This document shows positions 12,709 through 23,338 of a stretch of DNA of 64,000 bases, piece after piece. Below the pieces are notes generated by a model, which ran no database searches, was not told the DNA's origin, and worked only from the letters and a program-made list of their open reading frames with translations. Source of the stretch: Elgaria multicarinata webbii (taxonomy: Eukaryota > Chordata > Lepidosauria > Squamata > Anguidae); NCBI RefSeq assembly GCF_023053635.1, contig NC_086188.1, positions 1,190,501-1,254,500 on the forward strand, given 5' to 3'. Position 1 is the stretch's first letter, and each line of letters begins with the position of its first letter. Made by a program: the position numbers and the translations under genes.

Positions 12709-15700
12709 AAGAATGTACACTCAAGATCAGTTGAGTATCAGGTTAATTATGGCTTGGCTGTTCAGACAATCCCGACACCTGACCACTGCACACTGTTGCT
12801 CTGTAAAATTAAAAATATATTGTTGACTACAGGGATTCTAGTAAAACGTATGCCATACAAGATTGCAGTCAGACTGTCCTGATATAACAGGAGCCAACAT
12901 GTTTCAGTGTTTCTTGATGGCACTTTTTGTTTGAAAAAAGGAGTACAATAAAGGGAAGAATGCCAATCATGGAACAAGAATACCATTCCCACCCTTCTGC
13001 TGTCATGTGCCATAATGACATAATCAAGAGTTACAAGACCTGCATTACCACTTATTGGGAAATCCAGTATATCACCAACAGTAGTGGAGAGGAGTGCAGC
13101 TCAGAGGTACGTCCATATCTACTCAAAAGAAAGCAGGATTCACTCCTGAATCACGCAGTTGCACCTTCAAATAGCATCCAAATACAAAGCCTCTGAATGA
13201 CTAATCAGAAGTAAGCCTGAGTAGCATGTCTATTCACAAGTAATCAGGACAAGCTTCAGAGGTAAACATTATAGAATCACTCAGCAGCTTTCTCCCTAGG
13301 CCCACCTACTCTCCATTGCAGGATAAAGCTCTTTTCTCTGATTGCAGCTGGTTGGAGAGAAGAGTTTTTTCCCTCCTGGAAGAGGGGGTAGGACATGGGG
13401 AAGAAGCAGAGTGGGAACCTACATGGGCCATATCTGTCCAGCTGATTAGAGATCCCTGATTTAGATGGATTTCTCCAGTCTGGCAATTAAGAAAAGCTAA
13501 ATCAACTATCTCTATTTAACCCAGCTAAAGAAACAAAATCCAAACTAAAAGTACCAGTTATGAACACTGCCACAGGCAAACAAAAGCACAGCTTGATTTG
13601 GAGGCTACTTAGGACTGGCAACCATCCATTATTCTACGGCATCACCGTTTCATTGATATCATAGTTATCCCCTTATTTCCACACTTTAGTTTTAAATAAT
13701 AGAACTGGTAACTCCTCCCTGTAAAGCACCAAAGTGATCCTCACTTGTATAGCTTTTCATTTTAAAAACAAAGAAGTAAAAACAATTTGATAACCAGCAT
13801 GGGCAGCCATTTTGCCATTACTTTACAAGGTATAGGATAGTACTACTAAACAGAGGAAACCTTTCCTACAGTAGGAGAAGAAAGCCATTTTAAAGAAGTG
13901 AAGCCAAAAGTTCCCTTACTTGCTTTTCCACTGGGGAACATCATACATTTCTGATGTATTTCCAGATACCATGTTATTAATGGGAAATATAACAGAGACA
14001 CTACTTCTGTTTTATGTAACCTGCAATTCTATTTCAATCTCGAACAGGAACAAAATATGTATTACATGAGCTCTCTGACTCTCACACTTAGACACTTACA
14101 CCTAGGTTTATAACTCACTCGCTCTCTTTATAAGTATACATTCACAAGATGGTAGAACACAATTTTTTTTGCCTGCATATATGCACTGAAGAATCTATTT
14201 CTCCTCTTAAATTGAAAGTACTACTTGCTAAAATTTGGTTCACTTGATGCATATTGTACTTTTAAAAATCACAAGGATGCTAAAACACTGTAGAACTGCC
14301 ACATCTTAAAAACACAAATCACAACATGTACTTGAACTTCATCACAAACATTTTGGTTATAAATATTGTCAACATCCTTCCCTTGCACAAAAGGTGTCAG
14401 ATACAAAAGTTATTTGTAGCATGTACAAGAGTGAGGGAGAAACATGCTGCTCTCTTCATGATTAGTCAGTTTTTAAGCACTGGAGGCATATGGGCAACTG
14501 GGGAAAAAAACACCAACATACGCTAGACACAAAGGAACTATTTTATCCAGTTGCCCACCCAAAACAGTAAAGGACCACTGGTGCGGTATCTGTATTTGCA
14601 CACTCACACACATGCATACACACCTTCCACACCAAGCAGAAGTAAAGACTAGCTTAAAGAGAAACTGAAAATTGAAAGTCCGTCATTAATAAGAAACACA
14701 AGGTATAAGAAATATTGTGAGTGCAGTTTATCAGTCTAGACATCCTACTCCTTGCAATCAGGGTATATTCGAGTCAGGATCCTATACTTGGTAAAGTCGT
14801 AGCTCTCAGCAGCTCTGCAAGGACATTCATAATCTCTTAACACTTGTGGCAGGAAACAGCGACTTATTCTGTTCCCTTCAGCCAATGGTGTTTCCACCCC
14901 ACTACTGATGTCATGCAGGAGACTGCACACCAGTTGACTGCTGCATCTCTCCACCCAGTTCAAATGGCGCTGCCTGACTGTTAGCTTACAAGTGCTTTTG
15001 TGTCGGAAGGCGATCTAGGAAAATGCACTTTTATTTCTATCGGCAAGAGTCTCAATAAAACACTTTAAGGTGCTCCGCTGTCAGGTGGATGGCCTCGGTC
15101 TCTCAGTTCAGGTCTACCTCTGTTTTCTGTCTGTCTCTCCCTCTCAGGCAGGATTGCTGCTTGGTTACCAGTGAAACCTGCTGCTGTCACCCTAGGCAAT
15201 AGCAGATCAGATGACTTAGCAGAGCCTGTGTGACTTAATTAGCATGCCGACAGATTTTCCAACTCGCCCTCCACCCCCCAGTGACCCCTGACGTTCCTCA
15301 CAATTTTATGAAAAGAGAAAGGATACCCCCAAGACAAGTTTTGTCCCTCCCTGTCAAATCTGAGGAGCTCAGCGCCACTCTTCCCACCCCCCAGGATGGC
15401 AGGCAGAGAGGGGGAACTTCGCCTTGAGCCCCCTTATCTTCCCACATGCAAATTCCTTCAATCTCCTTTATGTTCATAAAGAGCAAGACTAATGACCAGA
15501 CTTCAGCAAAGGGACACTGCAGGGTCACTAAGAACCAACTATACTGACCCAACTGAGGACCACCCCCCACTACCTTTCATCATCCTATTACCTTGACAAA
15601 CATAGACTCCAGTCTCCAATTCCACCACCCCCCGCCCACCCCCCTGCAGCTGCAATACATAAGTAGATTCCACAGACACACTAAAAAATTCTCCCAAGGA

Positions 15701-16395
15701 TATAAAAAGGGAGAGGGACCCCAGGACAGGTGAAATATGATACCCCCCAAAGTCGACTCACTCAGCCAAGCTTGTCAAAGTAGTGTGGTTCCCCCACCCA
15801 CCATCGAAAAAATAACCCTTTAAGCAAAGACAGAAATTGCTTTTAACTGTCACCTGAAAAAGAGAGCTATGGATCCTTCTCACCCCAATCCTGACAGACC
15901 AAACACAGAGTCCAGGCTAGGAAGCAGACCACCCTCCCACAAATGGTCATTTCGCCTTCACAAATCACAACTCTCCAGCGGCAAAATGAACAGGTTTAAG
16001 CGCCACCACAATACCTGACCAGTCACATATATAACATCGCAGCCACAAAATGGGGGTACAGATCCCCCCAAATCCATGTTATCCCTGACAAAGGACCCTT
16101 GCAGTGTCCAATACCAGCACTCCACACACAATTATCATTCCACCTTGACAAAGCACAAAGAGCGCTATTGAAAAGGTGGTGAAACAGGGGCCCAGAGAGA
16201 CTGAGTAGAAAACAGAGGCGCAGAATGATACACACACGACACCCCGGAAATCCAAGCCTGACACAACATCTCCCCTAATACCGCATGACTAAAATTGGGG
16301 TGGGAAGGCACATCTAATCTCGCTCGCTCGCTCTCAAATCGTGCAACCTAAATCACCAGCCCCAAGAACCAAAAAATAAAAATGCAAAATGGTGT

Positions 16396-16397
<2 letters not shown>

Positions 16398-16437
<40 letters not shown>
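16398..16437. repeat. (GT)n microsatellite
   Basis: About 20 GT units in a C-rich region. It is the longest pure dinucleotide run in the window and is likely polymorphic. Confidence 0.95.
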
Positions 16438-16839
16438 ACATATAACAACAAGCCCCCCCCCTCACATTCCCCAACACTGGTCTATGTCTCCCTCGACACA
16501 ACTCTGCCTTCCCCCCAAAACCACCCCCGTCACTCTCTGCTGACAAAGCAAAGCACCCACCCACACGTAGGAAGCAAGTGGGGGGCGAACAGACCCCCCA
16601 ACTTAAAGCAGCCCCCTCCCCAGGATGGAGGGGACGACGACCCTCGTATCATTTTAAGCTGACACAAAGCAGGGAGCTCCCCCCACCCAAATTTGGGAAA
16701 CCAGAGTACAGGGCCCCCTTAGTGAATTGGGGGTAACCCACGCCTGCGTAGGCACCCAGACCCCCCCTTAATATAAGAATCTATTTGTAAAGCTCAATCC
16801 CCTGTCAGAAAGAGAGACCCCTCCCCAAGGTAGGCCGCC

Positions 16840-17460
16840 TTCCCTTCCCTTCCCTTCCCTCAGCCGGAGCCCAGAGGGGTTGCAGGCAGGGGTCTCGCCT
16901 GGGCAAGGCGCCCCTCAGGGCTGAGCCCCGCGGCCTAGCCGGGCCCCACGGGGACGGGATGGGGGGCAGCCGCTGCCGCCCTTTCGCCTCACCGTGGCCG
17001 GGTCTCCCTCAGCGCCGCCGCCGCCACTGCCGCCAACTCCTTCGCCTCAGTGGCGGTGTCGTCGTGGGCAGCTCCAGCGGCGCCTCCTTCCTCGTCCCTC
17101 CCCGGCTTCGAAGGGGCGGGAAGAGAAAGGAGAAGCCGACAACGTCTGAGCGGGGCTCCGAGGGAGGCGGAGACTGCAGCACGCCCAGCCCCGAAGCCGG
17201 CCCGGCCGCCTGGAAGAAGAGCCGCCGCCGCCGCCGCCGCTGCTTTCCTTTCCTTCTCCTCCTTCCGCCAATTCCCTTTTGTGTCTTTCTTTCTTTCTCT
17301 CCTGCTCCTCCTCCGTTCCTCCCCCCCTCCTCACACTCCCCTCATACAGAGCCCCCCCCCTCACCCAGCCACCCCCGATCCCCCTTTCTTGCTCCCCTCC
17401 TATTCCTCGTTCGCCCGCTTCCCTCCTCCGCGGGGCCCGCCCCGGGCTCGCCTCATTAAC
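16840..17460 (-). promoter_or_regulatory. CLIP1: CpG-island promoter, probable CLIP1 TSS
   Basis: A dense CpG stretch with GCC/GCCGCC repeats sits between AT-rich flanks. It lies where the CLIP1 start is expected from synteny, facing away from ZCCHC8. A CCTTC pentamer repeat lies at 16842-16860 and polypyrimidine tracts at 17320-17420. No TATA box is evident. Open frames across it on both strands are composition artefacts. Confidence 0.65.
16993..17350 (-). other. CLIP1: Probable CLIP1 noncoding exon 1
   Basis: Read on the minus strand, CGGCCACG is followed by GTGAGGCG, a strong U2 donor with the exon's last base at 16993. The 5' boundary is set only by the CpG island and is approximate. In mammals the CLIP1 start codon is in exon 2 after a very long intron, which fits the absence of coding sequence here. 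CLIP1 (CLIP-170) itself is a microtubule plus-end tracking protein. Confidence 0.5.
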
Positions 17461-17575
17461 TGCCTTTCTAATTGCATTAGGCGACGCCCTCCGGGCGGTT
17501 TACAAGACCAAGCTTCAAACGATAAAATAGCAAAACACAATATAAAACCAGGTGTAAAAGCCAACCTCGGGTAGA
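17455..17575 (-). mobile_element. L2/SINE 3' tail at CpG-island edge
   Basis: GGCGACGCCCTCCGGGCGG then TTTACAAGACC and an A-rich stretch is the reversed L2-type tail (CCGCCC..AG..GGGCG). It abuts the presumed CLIP1 promoter directly. Confidence 0.55.
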
Positions 17576-18129
17576 CCCATTGAAATGCCAGGGATTTGAC
17601 TTCGTCACCATTAACTTCGGTCACGTTCAGTTCAGAGAGGGTCTAACTCGTGCATTTTACCCCATGGTTTTAACACAGAATAAAAACCAAAGTAGTAACT
17701 AAAGAAGTTAATTTGAGTGAGAAAAAAAACGTATTTCCTCTTCTGGTGGTTATTCGTTCATTTGCACCTGCCTCTAGCTCAAAAGGAGGGTCTCCCGGAG
17801 AATGGAGCCCTATACACCCCCCCACACACACACACATTGAATCCAATGGGGTTTATGTCTGTGCAGAGGTATATAGGATTGTGCTGTTGTTAGTATGGCA
17901 GAGTTTACTCCCAAACAGCAGGCAGCTATATAATTTTAGACCCGGGACTTAATAGTCTTATGCCCACCCATCCATTTAGATAGCTGTGGTTGCAATCCTA
18001 TGCATGTTTATTACGTGAGGTAATATCCAGCTATCATGACTAATGGCCACTGACAACCTTATTCTTGCATGTCACAATTTCCAGAAGGGTGACCATGCTA
18101 GGCTATTGCAGCAAACACAACAGAAAGAG

Positions 18130-18245
18130 TCTTAAAGATTGACCAAATAATTCTGGTGTAGGCACATGATGAAGTGGACTACAGTCCACAAATGCATACG
18201 TCAGAATAAATGTGTTCATCTTTAATGTGCCACCACACTCTGTGT
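18130..18245 (+). mobile_element. Penelope-like repeat end with decayed hammerhead motif
   Basis: CATGATGA (18165-18172) is followed by a perfect 6-bp stem GTGGAC/GTCCAC (18174-18179 with 18184-18189, UACA loop) and then AAAT where a hammerhead needs GAAA. Downstream is the family box TTTAATGTGCCACCACACTC (18221-18240). The layout is that of a type I hammerhead with mutated core positions. Confidence 0.5.
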
Positions 18246-20769
18246 TGTTTCTCTCTTCCATATTTTTCTCTAATCCTTTTTAGGCATAGGCTTATTTGTT
18301 CCACTGCATGAGCAACTTTCCGTTTCAACAGGAGTTTTTATTTATCTTTCTCCTTTGTTTCTTCGATCTTTTAAAAAAATCCGTTCTCTTCCACTTTTTT
18401 CATAAAGAACTAACTTTAAGCACATCCTACTGAATTCAACTGCAGATTGCTACTACACGGGGGTTAACAGTGCAACCCTGTGCATGTTTACTCAGAAGTA
18501 GGTCCCACCTATTTCCATGGAGAAATAGTTAACATAGTTAATATCCCAAGTTAACATAAAATTACAACTTAAGACAAGTGATTCCACACGTGATAGGGGA
18601 GTGTCCACATTTGTTTGCAGAAAACAGTACAGTTGTATGGGTGAGGCAGCAGAATGCCAGACTATATATGCAGGGGTTGCAGTATTAATGCGCGCGTGCG
18701 CACACACGCACATATATTTTAGAGGCAGACGAAGCCAGCTGCAAGAATTATATTTTGTTCTTTAGAGAAAAGTCAGCAAGAGGATCATCAGCCGGATTTC
18801 CCAGGTGTACACTTCAAAAAGAAACAAGTCCTGCAGAAAAAGATAGATAATATCATGGAATAAAATGACAAAATTGGCTATTTAACAGGTTTATGGTTGG
18901 TGGCATAAGCTATTATATGCCACAATGAATTATAGCATGAACATTCAGTTGTCTGCATGAAAATTCAAGTCACATTAAGACACAATTAGGGCGTTAAAAA
19001 ACCCCTCAACTCCCCTCCACACACACACATCCTTTTTCTACTACAGACTAAGATGGTTCCAGGCTGATAATTTTCTCTTCTTAATGGGATGCTTTAATCT
19101 TATTAAACCTCACAGCACAGACAATGAGTAGACTCAAGATGCCTTTTGTTTATTTTGTTTTTAAATGGTGAAAATGCAGTTCTGCTGTCAATAAACAGTT
19201 TCAGAGGAAGACAACTGTTGGAAATACAGCAACAATGGAAGAGCCACAGTTACTGATAACCGGGAGTGCTTCTTTATCCTCAGTAGCCACATGGCCATGA
19301 AATTGCTCTTTATGCAAATACACACATCAACCAAAGCCTTGTCTCCTGTTGCTGTGAAATTGTTGGAGCACAGCCTGTTAAAAGTTCGGGGTTCCACACC
19401 ACAACCAGCAGCCCCATAGCAACACCAACAATGTGACTGCTCTTACACCACAATAAATCCTTAAACATCCTTCCTTGTTTTGCTCCTCATTTTGCTAGAA
19501 AAGTTTTGTTTCAACCAGAAGAGGCAAACGTTTAGCGAGCTCATCCTCTTGTGCTCCCTAGTAAAACAGGTATGAGATTTTATTTTTGTCAGCTCTTTTG
19601 GCAATAATGTGCTTTTTAGACAAAGTTTTTAAAATGAAAAGAAGGGGGATAGGAAGACTAATATAAATCATGCAAGCAGATGGATGAATATAGACACTGC
19701 TGCTATAATCTTAACTTTTTCTCCTAACACTCAAGTTAGCTTTAACTTCTTACCAATTTTAAACACTAATCTTTTTGATGCACAATAGTGTGTGTGCATG
19801 CACGTGTTTAAACCTGTTTATTAGCAGGAATTCTAGGGAAACTTCACTTGAAATAGAGATTTGCTTTGTCTTTCCAAATCGTCACCATCTCATAAGTCAG
19901 TAGTGAATACTCTCCAATAAGTCTTCTCTCACTCATTCATACGCATCGAGCACATGCACTTAATACCCACTTAAACGTAATAGCTGCTTGTCTATAGAAA
20001 GATGTAATCTTAAGAGATTTTCTACAATTAATTCATGTATATAGAGGCCTAGAAAAAATATAGTACATTTAATTGTCCAAGATTACTAAATATGGAAGGA
20101 CATTAGCATAAAGTCAGGGAAATTACATAAGACAATGCAAATAAAAGTTACGGGCTCAGACACATTTTTAGTAGTTGACACATATATTTTGCTAAGTAAT
20201 TTGTAGAAAAAAAGAACCAACTTGACTCTGTTAGGGGTATCTTTCTTCCAACCACTAGGTACCATCACCCAGCTTGGTTTTTATTTTTTACCTAATCCAT
20301 TTAAGTCCATTCCACCTTAGGTCTCTGACCATTCAGACTGCATGACTTCAACATTAAGTGGGCTTTCCCCCCACCCCTCAGTCCACTTTTTGTAACCTCT
20401 TGCCTCATTAAGAGATCTGGAAAGTTTGCCCACAATATCATGTATATTTCGCTGTTCCTAATAAAGGTATTCTGTGACAATAGATTTTGGAAATGTCATG
20501 AACCACCATGAGTTCGATTTATGTGTAACTTCTGCTCAGTTTTTCTGCCTAATTGCCTTTAGGCAGTTCTTTCTTACAAAATAATTTTGGTAGTAAATCT
20601 TTGTGGAAAATGTTAAGAGGGAAAAGCAGTATAAAAATGTAATAGCTTGTCAAGGGAGAAGAAAACACTGTCAAGAGGAATTGGGTTCCCCCCCCCCCTT
20701 TCTGCATGCAGCTCTACAGTTCATACAGCAAGTGCAAGACACCTTGTGAAAGACAAGGGCTTAGTTATA

Positions 20770-20885
20770 AGCACATGAGAAGAGCCACCTTGGATCAGAC
20801 GGATCTGTTCACACAATGGCCAACCAGCTGCCTACTGGAAACCCACAGGTAGGGCATGAATGCAACAGCACCCTCCCAGAGTAAA
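20770..20885 (+). mobile_element. SINE fragment
   Basis: GAAGAGCCACCTTGGATCAG, then CACACAATGGCCAACCAGCTGCC and GCAACAGCACCCTCCCA match a squamate dispersed family in which a tRNA-like head is lacking. A possible related piece lies near 26420. Confidence 0.55.
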
Positions 20886-21754
20886 AAAATCTCTAGCAGA
20901 CAATACAGAAGACTCAAGAGCGACAACCCAGTCAATCGTTTATATATATATAGATCCAAGTTCTAGAATTTTCTGAAGGAAGCTGGTCATGCACATTACT
21001 GATGTTCTACACATCATGCTTTGACCTTGCCAAAGGAGGTAGCGAATGAATGTGCATCTGTCTTTGAAGGCATGTTCCAGAGGCCTATTCAAGACAATTG
21101 TCGTCAACAGTTGGTGAATTCTTATAAACAACTTTTCCACCATCTTATTGCAGTCTTGAGAAAATGCAGGACTTGGGCTCGCCCATGTTCTGTTCACACA
21201 GGATGTTCTGCAAGACGATAATTAAGGAGGTTAATGTAGTAATGTACCGCCTAGCTATTATTTAAATGAGGAAATCGAATGCTTCAGCCTTAATGACAAC
21301 ATTGCCACTAACCTTTCAGTTGATCTAAGCAACAATGACAAATTCTGCCTTCTCCTTTAAATCTGTTTTTCAAGAGGCAGAATTCACTCATTCAGCGTCT
21401 TAGGATGTGAGCTGGATCACCTCTTTACAGCTGTAACCCCCTGCCCCTTTATCAGCTTAGTGGTCCACACTTGGCTCGTGCCTCAATATTTCAGCGTTGA
21501 AGGATACTACCTTAACATAGCCATTCTGTGCAACCAGATGCTCTGGTATCCTATAAAGCAGGGGTAGGGAACCTCAGGCATGGGGCGGGGGGCAAATGCG
21601 CCCCACCTGGGTTCCTCAGAATGCCCCGTCCCGTCCCCTGGTCCCACCGCCTTCTCCAACCACCAATAATTTGGCAGTTTCCTCGTTTTTGTGCAATTCC
21701 CTCCCCAACACCAACCCCCCAACAAGTTAAAATGTCTCTCCTAAGGCTTAGTAA

Positions 21755-22110
21755 GTGCATTATTATTATTATTATTAGTAGTAGTAGTAGTAGTAGTATC
21801 CCACCTTTTGCTCAATACTGGGCCTCAAGGCAGCCTTACAAAATTTAAAACATACATTTTAAAACCTAGGAAAAGAAATATACAAAAAAAACCCCATAAA
21901 CATTTTAAATACATGACAATATTACAAGTCCTTAACATAGATGGAAGACAAGATTATTCCCCAAAGGCCTGCTGGAACAAACGAGTTTTAGCCTGCTTCC
22001 AAAAGCTCATCAAGGAGGGAGCCAGTCTAGCTTCCCTGGGAAGAGAGTTCCAAAGCACTGGAGCAGCCACCGAGAAGGCCCTCTCCCACGTTCCCACCAA
22101 GCGCGCCTGA
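21755..22110 (-). mobile_element. L2 3' end nested in hAT element
   Basis: Minus-strand translation gives EKAFSVAAPVLWNSLPREA-like and KTRLFQQAFG-like L2 ORF2 termini near 22000-22080. The tail passes through TGAGGCCCAGTATTGAGCAA and ATAATAATAATAAT near 21763-21800. Confidence 0.7.
21763..21799. repeat. (ATT)n(AGT)n trinucleotide repeat
   Basis: The tail repeat of the nested L2: ATT units followed by AGT units. Confidence 0.9.
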
Positions 22111-23212
22111 GAAGATGGTGGGACTTTAAGCTACAATGTGCTGCCATTGTATTTTTGGCCCCATTCCTTTTAGCGTCGGCCCTCGTCTCCACTGGAATGA
22201 GGCCCAGGAGATCTCCAAAAATGAGTTTGACCCTCGGGCTGAAAGAGGTTCCCCACCCCTGCTGTAAGGGAATCTTTCCTCAGTCCTACATGAAAAGCTG
22301 CACCCACCAAGATTCCCTCTTCAGCCATTAAAAGGTACACAAGCACCATCAGCCGTCTCTGTTTCAGGCAACAGTGAAATCTTGTCTTAAGTGCTCTAAT
22401 TCGGTCATAAAAGCAAGGTATACATTTGAAAGAGAAATGATACACAGCCCACCAAAGTCCAAGTTCATCTCTCCGCATGCGCTCTCAGGTAGCTTCCACA
22501 TTGGGTACTGCTGAAGCATTGCTTTCCCACAATCATCTGGAAGAAAAACAAGACAAGAGGTTCTATGACCATATTCCTCATAAAAATCCAGGAATGCCTG
22601 ACCCAATAGGCAAGATCCCACTGTATGTTTACACAGAGGTTCTGTTCAGCAAAAATCTAATTTATCCTTACTTTCACTTTATGTCTCCTGAACACACTTC
22701 ATCCACTATCCAGAATTGATGTGCAGTGCAGTGCTTCCCCCCCACACACACACCCCTCCCCGAAGCATCTGTGGGAAAGATGGCTTCTCGGGTCTCCTAA
22801 GCAAGGTTGCTCTTAAAAGGTTCCAAGCACACAACACAAGCTGAGAAAAATATTTTTTCTTTTTCACACACCAAGGAGCCATCTTGACTACCCTTGGCCA
22901 GACTGCAGCCATTTATTTAACCATCTTATACAACCTATTCAAACATTCGTTTTTTCCAGGAAGCAACAACTCCCGATGCAAAATTAATGATTACTTAGCG
23001 CATATATGTCTGGTTCCTTGCTGCGATATAATCAGTGTCAGACCAATTAGTTTATCCCATTCTTGGCAACCTCCCCATGACCTCTCAGGTTGTAGCAAAG
23101 ATCAACCTACTTAAATTGCCCCCTCAGATCCCCTCCCAGGCCAAATCCAGCATTCACTTGCATGCAGAAGCCTTATGCCCCATTGACTTGCATGCAGACT
23201 GGTTGCGATTTT

Positions 23213-23338
23213 AAGGGTGCAATCCTATGCTTGTTTAGATGGGGGGAAAGGTCTACAACTCTCAGCATGCCCCAGCCAACACATGCCGGGAGTTGTAAGC
23301 CTTTTTATCTGTCTAAACAGGCGTAGGATTGCACCCTT
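23213..23338. mobile_element. Palindromic MITE (AAGGGTGCAATCCTA family)
   Basis: The two ends are near-perfect inverted repeats (AAGGGTGCAATCCTATGCTT against AAGGGTGCAATCCTACGCCT), and most of the 126 bp folds back. Each arm has a CTACAACTCTCAGCATG-like core. A second copy is at 54489-54623. No coding capacity. Confidence 0.8.

Larger units (their letters stand above)
1..16992 (-). other. CLIP1: Probable CLIP1 intron 1 (no coding exon seen)
   Basis: No exon of any recognised protein is visible in this 17 kb on either strand. Its position beside a minus-strand CpG-island exon, and the conserved order CLIP1-ZCCHC8-RSRC2-KNTC1, make it most likely the first part of the long intron that follows the noncoding first exon of CLIP1. 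The content is AT-rich unique DNA plus repeats: L2 pieces (1610-2490, 3985-4060, 5705-5970, 11460-12708), a SINE (7370-7577), a decayed repeat with a ribozyme-like motif (about 9985-10085), and simple repeats. From about 15240 to 16800 the plus strand carries many runs of C. The assignment is inference from synteny; an intergenic position is possible if the 16993 donor is not used. Confidence 0.55.
21559..22261. mobile_element. hAT-type element with nested L2
   Basis: The terminal inverted repeats CAGGGGTAGGGAACCT (21559-21574) and, in reverse, CAGGGGTGGGGAACCT (22261-22246) match at 15 of 16 bases. Flanks CTATAAAG and CTGTAAGG look like a diverged 8-bp target duplication, as hAT elements make. 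No transposase frame is seen, so it is non-autonomous. An L2 3' end on the minus strand (21755-22110) has inserted into it. Confidence 0.75.

Noticed and set aside
16398-16437. Regular repeats as a possible array
   Set aside because: Plain GT microsatellite; no spacers, so not CRISPR-like.
17050-17574. Long plus-strand open frames in the CpG island
   Set aside because: Low-complexity P/S/R-rich translation with overlapping open frames in several frames; GC composition explains them.
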